Source: Neostapfia colusana
Lineage: Eukaryota > Streptophyta > Magnoliopsida > Poales > Poaceae
NCBI GenBank assembly: GCA_030760725.1
Contig: JASWHV010000018.1
Coordinates: 19,562,273-19,626,272, forward strand
DNA length: 64,000 bases
Reading direction: 5' to 3'
Part shown: positions 10,622-19,655 of the stretch, in pieces
Layout: each line of letters opens with the position of its first letter
Numbering within the stretch: position 1 is the first letter of the stretch
Position numbers and translations under genes: made by a program
Notes under the pieces: model-generated
Databases searched by the model: none
What the model was told of the DNA's origin: nothing
What the model saw: the letters and a program-made list of their open reading frames with translations, nothing else

Positions 10622-13600
10622 TTCTTTAGGGCTCCATCACAGGCGTTGCCCGGGGGTCTTCATGAACCTAAAATCCTTCCTCGGGTCCAAAATCTTGGTC
10701 GTTAAACACCACCTCATTATCTTGACCTGAGAAGCAATATAAACCAACAAATATGCAAGGTTGAGTACCAATGGTACTCAGCAAGTGTGGGAAAATTATA
10801 TCATGCATGGCTAGAACAAGGAGAGGTTGAACTCATGGTTAAAGCACTAAGCAATTAATACCTATCATCTTAGCTTATTAAGCACCTACATTACTACACA
10901 GGTGAAATGGTCCCAATCTCCCAACCCATTATCATAATCCAATAACCATAACATCATTTCCAATGTTAAGCTCCCCGCTTAACTTCCAAAACCATCAATC
11001 CTCTAATCATGAATAAGTCCAGGCCGCTCTTGACCGTGAGCACGGCTGTCAAGACAGTTTTGACTCTGCAAAGTTTGTACCACTGTACCCACATGTAGTG
11101 ATTTCATCCCCCGTTGCCGGGTGGACTAACAGAATCTCCATTATGCCAGTGGCTACGATCCACATTCACACTTCCCAGGTGTGCAGCCAGGAGATCACTA
11201 CGAAGCCTTTACAAAGGGATTCCCGACGAGCATGGGCCCACTGAGGTTTCACCCCTAACAGCATACAAGAGGCTCCAACCCCGCTGCAGTGGCCCCCTCT
11301 TGAGCCTTGCAGTTCATATGGTAGTCCAGCTGACACCTATTCCCAGCACCATCCAACACACCCATACTACGCCGGGGATACACCTAATTAATTGGCCAAG
11401 CTGCCCCATCTCAGCATGTGGTTGGCACTGTAAAGCCGGGTTACATGCTCCATGAACCGGTCCTTAGGATCCAGGCAAGTACTAAACACAAACCCAAGTC
11501 TCGTGCACCCAGCACACAACCAAAACATCCAACTTGCCTTGATCCCTACCTCTACATAACTCACAATGTCTCATTCAAGAGTATGGTAATATAAACTGAT
11601 GATCTCATTTCCCAAATATCCCATTCTAAGCATGGCTAAGCAAATGCATGTAAATAAATGACATGACAAAATAAATCCCAACCCAAGCTACAAGGAAACA
11701 AGGTAATGCAATTCTAGGGCAACTTTCCTAGCATAGGTTTCATATTTCATTTGACAATGCAAATAATTCTATCTACACATCCTAGCATAGGATCAAAGTG
11801 GTCAAGGACACTTGCCTCCTTCTTGCTGCTCTTGAAATGGGTAGTCCTGATCTTGGAAAGGGATAACTTGCTCTTGAACAGGTTCTACTTCATACCATCA
11901 CACATAGCAAAAGAAAAACAACAATCATAAGACATAGTCCACACTTCTACTTCATACAAACCACACATTCACATTTATAAAAGTTCTTTACCATTATATG
12001 TGTTGTGGTTACTTTATGTGTGTTGAGTTGTGGCTTGCATGCACTTTTAACCATGTGTATATGATTCCTACTTTTGTGTCCACATTTATACTTACATACT
12101 ATTTATATGGGTTTCCAATAAATTTCTTATATTCAACTACTACACCTTTTACTACCAAATGTGTATGAAAAGTATTTTTCTTCCCCATTTGTGCCTTCAT
12201 AATTTCTACCTACCCTAAACTGAACTCTTTGGATTTTAAAAACTCCATTTATCATTTACTTGTTGCTATATTTTCAGATTTATATTCCTATGCATCATTG
12301 TGTATTTTATTATGAAATTAGTAATACACATCATCTAAACAGTTTAGGTTCTGGTCCTAAATAATTTAATAACATATTTTGACCTTGGCTTCTGATGTAT
12401 ACTATTTCATAATTATTTTCCCTATTTTTCTATAGCTATTCTTTACTTAAAAATGTGTCCCTATACTATTAAATGTGAATAATAACAGATTCATTTCAGC
12501 CCAAAATATAGTTTTATCTCACTCCAAGGTTTTCTAAGTACTGAGAAAGTTTTTAATTAATTTTGACAATTATGTTTGTTCCACTTTTTAATTTTTAAAC
12601 ACTAGTTACATATTCAATTTCCTAAATTAAATACTAAACAGGGCTAAAATAATGAACTCTCCCCATTACAGGGTCTATAATATTATTTTCATAATTTCCA
12701 GGGGTCTAGCTACACTTATCAGATGTGTTTTACCTAATTTTTATTAAGTCCAGGGGCTAAAACTGATTTTTAAATGAATTTACATGATTTTCTGGAGTTC
12801 CAGGGGCTAGATCAGAAGTTTCCGGGGCTAGCTCTTAATTCCAGAGAACCCCAGGGGGTAGCACGTAAGAATTCCAGTCTTTATAATGCGGGGCTGACAT
12901 GGACCGTCCGATTTTAAACCGACGGCTGAGATTATAACATCGAACCGGTACGCAGGGTTTTAAAGTCTACCGTGCGATTTAAAATAAACGGCGCACAAGC
13001 GGCCACGTCGCTCTGATCGAGCGCGGGCGGCGCTGCCGGCGGCGCACGGCGGCGGGAAGCGGCGATCTCGCCGGAAAGTTTCGGATCCTCGAGAATTCTG
13101 CCTAGAACTGTGATCCTATGGCATAGATCGGTAGAGGGGAGGTCAGGGATCTCACCTAGGGGGTTTTCTTGAGCTCGGAGGTCCTGGAAGGTGATCGGCG
13201 GCGAGGCCCGAGGCAAAACCACGGCGAAGCTCGTCGGCGCTGTGTTTACACCGTAATTCTCCGAGTTTTCTGCACCTGCAAAGCTCCCCGGAGGCGGTGG
13301 ATCAAGACCAGCGAGTTAGATTAGAGTTTCCGAGCTTAGATCGGCCAGAATTCACCAGCGAAGTCTCGGTGCTCACCGGAGTAAAAATCGGCGATCGCGT
13401 GGGAAAAACCGATCGGGGCTGGGGTTTTTATAGCCGGGGAAGGGCGGTGGGTCAGTTGTGATCGAGTTTGATTCTTCTGGGACCGGAATTCGGGCTGAGG
13501 GACGCGGTATTCCGATCGGTTAAGATCGCGCGCGCGCGGGAGAGTCCGGGGTCGCGGGGTTAGGGATGACAGGTGGGTCCCACCTGTCTGTGAGGGATAG

Positions 13601-13837
13601 CGCGGGCGCGCGGCCGCAGGCTGGCGCGGGGGAAATTGGGTCGGCTGGCGGGTTTCGGCCCACTGGCCGGTTTTTTCCCGTTTTCTCTTTTTCTTTTTCC
13701 ATTTCTTTTCTGTTTTGAGTCTAATTTGAATTCCAGTTTGAATTTGAATTTTTGCAAAACATGCAACACGTCCAAAAATTTTTAAATTCCCCCCTGAACA
13801 TGGTTTAGGGTTTTAAATCAAAATTTGGGGTGTTACA
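10622..13837 (-). repeat. Element A 3' LTR, main fragment
   Basis: Continues the LTR interrupted at 7169, ending GGGGTGTTACA at 13837 next to the polypurine tract. It contains the hairpin (10763-10779) and a TATA (13425-13433, minus strand). Confidence 0.92.
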
Positions 13838-13857
13838 GCTCTACCCCCCCTTAAAAG
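13838..13857 (-). other. Polypurine tract of element A
   Basis: On the minus strand CTTTTAAGGGGGGG then TAGAGC, directly upstream of the 3' LTR (TGTAACACCCC). This is the plus-strand priming site. Confidence 0.85.
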
Positions 13858-13883
13858 AAATCTCGTCCTCGAGATTGGTGTTT

Positions 13884-16800
13884 CTAAGAAAACAATTCCG
13901 GAAATTGTGCCTTGAGCTCATCTTCCCGTTCCCAGGTGGCTTCCTCTTCTAAGTGATGCTTCCACTGCACCTTGCACATTCGGATTCTTTTATTTCTGGT
14001 GAGGCGTTCCATTGTCTCCAAAATCTTGTATGGTTGTTCGGCATAAGACAAATCTTCAGCTACATCCACTTCATTCATGGGTAACACCTCTTCAGGCGTC
14101 CTCAGGCATTTCTTGAGTTGTGACACATGGAATACATCGTGCACGTCCGATAGATGAGCCGGTAACTCTAGTTGGTACGCCACTTCGCCTTTTCTTTCCA
14201 ACACTTGAAAGGGTCCGATGTATCGAGGTGACAACTTCCCTTTCACCTTTAACCGACGAAGTCCTCTGATAGGGGACACCTTGAGATAAACATAGTCTCC
14301 CACGTTGAAAACGAGCTCTCTTCTTCGTACATCAGCATAACTCTTCTGGCGTGTTTGTGCTATCCTCAAGTTGATGCGAATCTCCCTCACCTTCGCCTCG
14401 GCTTCTTGTAGCACTTCTGGACCAAACACTTTACTTTCTCCTGTTTGGTTCCAAAATAGGGGAGTTCTGCACTTCCTTCCATACAGAGCTTCAAACGGTG
14501 ACATTTTCATACTAGCTTGATAGCTGTTGTTATAGGAAAACTCCGCATACGGTAAGTTCTTGTCCCAACTCCTATTGTTTTTGAGTGCACATGCCCTTAA
14601 CATATCTTCAAGGATCTGATTGGTTCTCTCCGTCTGCCCGTCAGTTTGGGGATGATAGGCAGAGCTGAAATTCAGATGGGTTCCCATGGTTTCATGCAAC
14701 TTTTGCCAAAACCTCGAGGTGAACTGTGTCCCTCGGTCCGACACTATCTTCTTTGGCACTCCATGGTAACACACAATCCTTGACATGTACAATTCTGCCA
14801 ATTTGGATCCGCTGTAGCTTTCTTTCACAGGAATGAAATGAGCTACCTTGGTTAGCCGATCAATAATGACCCATATTGAATCATACCCGGATTGGGTCCT
14901 AGGCAATCCCACGACAAAATCCATGCTGATTTCTTCCCATTTCCATTCAGGCACTTTGAGTGGTTGCAATAATCCCGCGGGTCGTTGATGTTCTGCTTTC
15001 ACCAACTGACATGTGTCACATAGGGCAACATGTTCCGCGACATCTCGCTTCATGCCATACCACCAATACCTGCTCTTGAGGTCCTGGTACATCTTCGTAC
15101 TCCCAGGATGAATGGAATAGTCGGAATCGTGAGCCTCCTTCAAAATTAATTCACGGATCTCCTTTACTTCTGGCACACAGATCCTTTTCCCGTGCCACAC
15201 CGTTCCCTGTTCATCCTCTCTAAAACCAGGAGCTTTATTTTCCTTGATGAGCTGTCTGATCTCTTGTATCTTCTCATCATTCTTTTGGCCCTCGCGTATG
15301 TCTTGTTCGAGTGTGGAGTCTACTTCCATGGCGATGGCTTCACTACTATTTACTAGACATAGATTGAGCCTTATAACCTCGTCCTTCAATTCTGCAGGCA
15401 TGTCCTTCAAGCTCAACTTATTGACCTGCACGTTCCGACTCAAAGCATCGGCCACGACGTTTGCTTTCCCGGGATGATAGTTGATGCCCACATCAAAGTC
15501 ATTGATTAGCTCTAACCATCTCCTTTGTCTGAGGTTGAGATCTGGCTGTGTGAATATGTACTTCAAACTCTTATGATCCGTATATATCTTTGTCCTCTTC
15601 CCCATCAAATAGTGCCGCCAAATTTTCAACGCGTGTACCACTGCAGCTAGTTCTAGGTCATGTGTAGGATAGTTCTTCTCGTGCTTCCGAAGCTGCTGGG
15701 ATGCATATGCCACGACATGTCCTTCTTGCATGAGAACACATCCCAACCCATTCCCAGAGGCATCGCAGTACACTGTGAAATTCTTCTGCATATCTGGCAT
15801 AACCAACACTGGGGCTGTTGTCAATCTCTTCTTTAGCTCCTGAAAGCTCGTATCGCACTGTGGCGTCCAGGTGAATGTGATTCCCTTTTCCAACAGTTTG
15901 GTGAGAGGTCTCGAGATCTTGGAGAATCCCTCAATAAACCGTCGATAGTATCCAGCCAATCCCAAAAAGCTTCGAACTTCCCCTACATTTTCAGGGGTTT
16001 TCCACTTCTGGATATCTTCGATTTTGGCGGGATCTATGGAGATTCCTCCCTCCGAGATGATATGTCCTAAAAAGGGAACTCTCTTCAGCCAAAACTCACA
16101 CTTGCTCAACTTGGCATATAGTTGGTGTTCTCTCAGCCTCTGTAACACCAACCTTAGATGTTTCTCATGTTCTTCTTCATCTTTGGAGAAGACGAGAATA
16201 TCATCTATGAAAACCACCACAAATTTGTCCAGATATTCCATGAATACTTTGTTCGTGAGGTACATGAAATATGCCGGGGCATTGGTTAGCCCGAAAGGCA
16301 TGACAGTGTATTCATACAGTCCGTACCGAGATACGAAAGCTGTCTTGGGAATATCAGATTGCCTTATCTTGAGTTGGTGGTATCCCGACCTGAGATCAAT
16401 TTTCGAGAACACACAAGCTCCCCTCAACTGATCAAACAAATCTTCAATGCGAGGCAATGGGTACTTGTTCTTGATGGTTACCTCATTCAAAGCACGGTAA
16501 TCCACGCATAACCTTTGGGTTCCGTCTTTCTTGGGCACAAATATCACCGGAGCTCCCCATGGTGAGGAACTAGGGCGAACATACCCCTTCTCCGTCAGTT
16601 CTCTCAAATGATCCTTGAGTTCTTCTAGCTGCTTGGAGTCCATCCGATAAGGTCTCTTGTATATCAGGGCTGTTCCCGGTACTAGCTCAATTGCGAATTC
16701 CACTTCACGGTCGGGAGGCATACCTGGCAACTCCTCCGGAAAAACATCTGGATATTCCCTGATAGTCCGGATTTCCTCAACTTTCACCTCCACTTGATTT

Positions 16801-18353
16801 AATTTAATGTCCCTCCTAGGCTCGTGTATCGTTATGAACTTTACTCTTGTGCCACTAGGGTGAGTTAGTTCCACCGTTCTGGTCGAACAATGGATGATTC
16901 CTTTATGTTTGGTCAACCAATCCATACCCAAAATAATATCTATCCCTTGTGAATCTATCACTATGAGGTTAGCCGTAAATACTACCCCATTAATGTCTAG
17001 GTTCACTTTGGGACACACTTGTCTTGTCCTGATTTCTCCACCTGGAGAGTTTACCGCTAGCATATGGTTCACTTGTGTGGTTGCTAGGTCATGCTTCTTA
17101 ACAAACCCTTGAGCAATGAACGAGTGGGTAGCACCAGAATCAAACAGCAGAGTTGCAAGGTGTAAATTGGCAGGAAACTTATCAACTACCACGTCGGGTG
17201 CCTCTTGTGCTTCCTCCATAGTGACGTGGTTCACCCGTCCTCTCATTACATTCTGCTGTTGTGGCGGCGCAGGCTTCTTCTTTGGGCATTTATGGGCGTA
17301 GTGCCCCACTTCACCACAGCTGAAACATTGCACCCCAATCTTAGATGCTTGGCCCTTGTTGTCTTGGGGTTGGTTTGGGGGTCCTTGCACTACTGGTCGA
17401 GGTGGATATGCGGGGCGAGGCTGCTGCACAAACTGACGTTGCGGCTGTGCTGGTGCTGCGGGAGGCCTGTAGTTTGGGTTGTACCCTCTTGGTGCTGAAT
17501 AGGGTACCGCAGCACGGCTCGTCTGCCCCGTAGGTTGCTGTATCATACGTGGGCGGGTGTTGCTCCCTGAGGCCTGACGTGACCACCCCGCCTTCCTCTT
17601 ATTCTCATTTTCCAGGGCCTTTAGCTTCCTTTCCACCACAAATGCTCTGTCCACCATCTTTTGAAAGCTTTCATACTCATTGGAGGACATTGCACACTGC
17701 ATCTCTGCGGTAAGTCCTTCCACGAAACAATCTTGTTTCTGCTCATCAGTCTCTATGTCTCGTGGAGCATAACGGGATAGTTGAGTAAATTTAGTGAGGT
17801 ATTCCCTCACCGTCATGTTTCCCTGCTGCAGTCCCAGAAACTCTTTCCTCTTGTTTTTGAGTTCACCTCTTGGGATGTAGTGGTTGCGGAAGCTACGCTT
17901 GAACTCTTCCCAAGTGATGTTCTCAGGGTCATGATGGGCGGCCACGTAGGCGGTCCACCAATCAGCAGCAGGTCCATGCAATTGATGAGAGGCAAACAGC
18001 ACCCTCTCATACCCTTGGCATTGTATTATCCTCATCTTACTTTCAATGGTCTTCAGCCAATCATCTGCCTCCAGAGGTTCAGCAGCACTTGCAAACTTTG
18101 GAGGTTGAGTTCCTAGAAACTCACTCAACCTTGGTTGGCGTGGTGCAGCTTGTGTAGGTGGAACTTGATGCAAGTTAGCCACCACTTGAGTCAAGTTCTG
18201 GATGAGCTGATTTTGATTCTCCAGCATTTGGTGGAGAGGATCAACTTCTTCACGGCGACCACCCCGGTCCTGGCGTCCAGAAAGATGAGGGTTGCATGCC
18301 TCATCATTGTTGTTGGCGGGGTTGGCAGCACGTCCCTTTCCTCTTCCGGCCAT
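13884..18353 (-). CDS. gag-pol: Gag-Pol polyprotein of element A, with chromodomain
   Basis: 1489 residues in one uninterrupted frame, the usual single-frame layout of Tekay/Del chromoviruses. Visible in order: Gag core (about 80-260, with EADDWLKTIE and WWTAY); a CCHC knuckle CFSCGEVGHYAHKCP near 342; protease LFDSGATHSF near 404; reverse transcriptase with DYRALNEV near 617 and the FIDD box near 714; RNase H YCDASG near 861; integrase HHCC zinc finger (about 1075-1114) and D,D35E core (Asp near 1144 and 1209, Glu near 1245); and a C-terminal chromodomain (about 1434-1489). In the chromodomain the Trp of the aromatic cage is kept (KVQW) but the other two cage positions are not aromatic. The N terminus MAGRGKGR resembles H4/H2A tails. 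The start codon follows CCAG directly. Key catalytic motifs are intact. Confidence 0.95.
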   Translation of the reverse strand: MAGRGKGRAANPANNNDEACNPHLSGRQDRGGRREEVDPLHQMLENQNQLIQNLTQVVANLHQVPPTQAAPRQPRLSEFLGTQPPKFASAAEPLEADDWLKTIESKMRIIQCQGYERVLFASHQLHGPAADWWTAYVAAHHDPENITWEEFKRSFRNHYIPRGELKNKRKEFLGLQQGNMTVREYLTKFTQLSRYAPRDIETDEQKQDCFVEGLTAEMQCAMSSNEYESFQKMVDRAFVVERKLKALENENKRKAGWSRQASGSNTRPRMIQQPTGQTSRAAVPYSAPRGYNPNYRPPAAPAQPQRQFVQQPRPAYPPRPVVQGPPNQPQDNKGQASKIGVQCFSCGEVGHYAHKCPKKKPAPPQQQNVMRGRVNHVTMEEAQEAPDVVVDKFPANLHLATLLFDSGATHSFIAQGFVKKHDLATTQVNHMLAVNSPGGEIRTRQVCPKVNLDINGVVFTANLIVIDSQGIDIILGMDWLTKHKGIIHCSTRTVELTHPSGTRVKFITIHEPRRDIKLNQVEVKVEEIRTIREYPDVFPEELPGMPPDREVEFAIELVPGTALIYKRPYRMDSKQLEELKDHLRELTEKGYVRPSSSPWGAPVIFVPKKDGTQRLCVDYRALNEVTIKNKYPLPRIEDLFDQLRGACVFSKIDLRSGYHQLKIRQSDIPKTAFVSRYGLYEYTVMPFGLTNAPAYFMYLTNKVFMEYLDKFVVVFIDDILVFSKDEEEHEKHLRLVLQRLREHQLYAKLSKCEFWLKRVPFLGHIISEGGISIDPAKIEDIQKWKTPENVGEVRSFLGLAGYYRRFIEGFSKISRPLTKLLEKGITFTWTPQCDTSFQELKKRLTTAPVLVMPDMQKNFTVYCDASGNGLGCVLMQEGHVVAYASQQLRKHEKNYPTHDLELAAVVHALKIWRHYLMGKRTKIYTDHKSLKYIFTQPDLNLRQRRWLELINDFDVGINYHPGKANVVADALSRNVQVNKLSLKDMPAELKDEVIRLNLCLVNSSEAIAMEVDSTLEQDIREGQKNDEKIQEIRQLIKENKAPGFREDEQGTVWHGKRICVPEVKEIRELILKEAHDSDYSIHPGSTKMYQDLKSRYWWYGMKRDVAEHVALCDTCQLVKAEHQRPAGLLQPLKVPEWKWEEISMDFVVGLPRTQSGYDSIWVIIDRLTKVAHFIPVKESYSGSKLAELYMSRIVCYHGVPKKIVSDRGTQFTSRFWQKLHETMGTHLNFSSAYHPQTDGQTERTNQILEDMLRACALKNNRSWDKNLPYAEFSYNNSYQASMKMSPFEALYGRKCRTPLFWNQTGESKVFGPEVLQEAEAKVREIRINLRIAQTRQKSYADVRRRELVFNVGDYVYLKVSPIRGLRRLKVKGKLSPRYIGPFQVLERKGEVAYQLELPAHLSDVHDVFHVSQLKKCLRTPEEVLPMNEVDVAEDLSYAEQPYKILETMERLTRNKRIRMCKVQWKHHLEEEATWEREDELKAQFPELFS

Positions 18354-18655
18354 CTGGCAGAATCAACCAATGTTAATTGGAAATCATTTAGTATCATCTT
18401 ACTACTTTCATTTGTTTGTACTTTGAAGTGTTGAGGCTTTGTTATACTTTTACGAGGGTTCATATCTCACACCAAATAAATGCACTATTATTTCCTGTGG
18501 GTTCACACACCAAAGCAAAAAAAATCTGAAGACGAGGCTGTGGACAATTGCTCATGGCTTCCACAACTCACGTCACACACCAAGCATTATCACACCATTA
18601 ACTACGTAACGACTCGACTACTCGACCTCTTGCTAACTAAGGGAAAGACTCTACA

Positions 18656-19435
18656 CTACTCGTCCTCTTGAGCTGGCTCCTCGGGATCTTCCTCCTCATT
18701 TTGGCTACCTTCTGACTCTGCTTTGGGTGGGGAGGCTGCTGGTGGAGAAGTGCGACGACGCCTGATCGCTCGGCGATCCGGGGAGTCAGGAGTCCATGTA
18801 TCATTCACAGTGACACACAGTTCATTCTCATCTCCTCTTTCTCTCGCCTTTAAGCAAGCTCGCAGCAACGCCTCCGTTTCCTTCAGGGTGTCTCGGACAT
18901 CCTGAAGCTCTTGTTGACACTCCTGCAGTCGAGTGCTGAGCATAGCAGCATCCTCCAAGAACAAGTCCATGTGCTGATGGGAAGTCCCTTGCTGCACCGG
19001 TGGGTACTTGTACTCCGTGGTACCACTCTCACGTTGGAGGACATACATGTACTCAGTTTTGTCCAAGTAGCGACGATAGATGTGACTCTGGCAGGTGATG
19101 GCCTCCCAGGTGACATCTTTCTCTGCGTCAACTTGTGTTGCTCGACAAGCTGGAGAGTGGTGAATCTTAAGCAGCTGATTCTCGTGTATAATCCTCATCT
19201 CCGAACTCCATTCTTCCCGCTTCTCATGGATGGTCCTGGTGGAGTTATAGTGGATGATTAGCTTGCCCGTATTGCCGGCGGCTTCGAGCATACGTCGAAG
19301 ACGGCACAACAAGTCTCCTACTGCAAGTCCGTAGGAAAGGTACGTCACTAGACGACTCTCCTCTCTTTCGGCAAGGGCAACTACGGGAACTCTCCCTCCT
19401 GTGGACTTGCGAGCGGTGTGAATCATGCGAACCAT
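18656..19435 (-). CDS. orf0: extra ORF upstream of gag, histone-H3-tail-like N terminus
   Basis: 259 residues between the primer site and gag, 302 bp upstream of gag. I recognise no enzyme domain. Residues 1-19 read MVRMIHTARKSTGGRVPVV. TARKSTGG (7-14) is identical to histone H3 around Lys9 and at the same distance from the initiator Met. Further on are a likely coiled coil (about 155-203, Leu-rich heptads), a basic cluster RRAIRRRR (221-228) and a Pro/Ser then acidic tail (239-259). Homologues in B (broken) and C differ by a few residues. An ORF in this place was, as I recall, described as orf0 in rice RIRE3/RIRE8-type elements; its function is unknown. The ATG directly follows a pyrimidine-rich TTTTAG, like a splice acceptor. 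Confidence 0.88.
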   Translation of the reverse strand: MVRMIHTARKSTGGRVPVVALAEREESRLVTYLSYGLAVGDLLCRLRRMLEAAGNTGKLIIHYNSTRTIHEKREEWSSEMRIIHENQLLKIHHSPACRATQVDAEKDVTWEAITCQSHIYRRYLDKTEYMYVLQRESGTTEYKYPPVQQGTSHQHMDLFLEDAAMLSTRLQECQQELQDVRDTLKETEALLRACLKARERGDENELCVTVNDTWTPDSPDRRAIRRRRTSPPAASPPKAESEGSQNEEEDPEEPAQEDE

Positions 19436-19638
19436 CTAAAACAAAAAGAATTTAAAATTAGGTTAGATAAACTTTTTAAACAAAAATCCCATTTTGAATG
19501 AAAATTTTGGGATAAGATGAAGGAAATGACTCCTTAAATAACACTCTTCAACCCACACCTTGGAAAATAGTTTTTAAGAAAATAGGGCCCTCAAATACGT
19601 CCATTTCTACCTAGGTCCACGTTCCTACGGGCAACCTT

Positions 19639-19651
19639 GGCTCTGATACCA
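19639..19651 (-). other. Primer-binding site of A
   Basis: Plus strand ggctctgatacca, i.e. TGGTATCAGAGCC on the minus strand (initiator tRNA-Met), 4 bp inside the 5' LTR. Confidence 0.9.
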
Positions 19652-19655
19652 CCTC

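Noticed and set aside
15244..18463. Plus-strand frames inside A (and mirror frames in B, C and E) as separate genes
   Set aside because: They are opposite-strand shadows of gag-pol and orf0 with no recognisable domains.
18656..19435. orf0 as a host histone gene or a captured histone domain
   Set aside because: Only the first ~17 residues resemble H3. The histone fold is absent, the length is 259 aa, and the position between primer site and gag is the same in three element copies, so it is an element gene.
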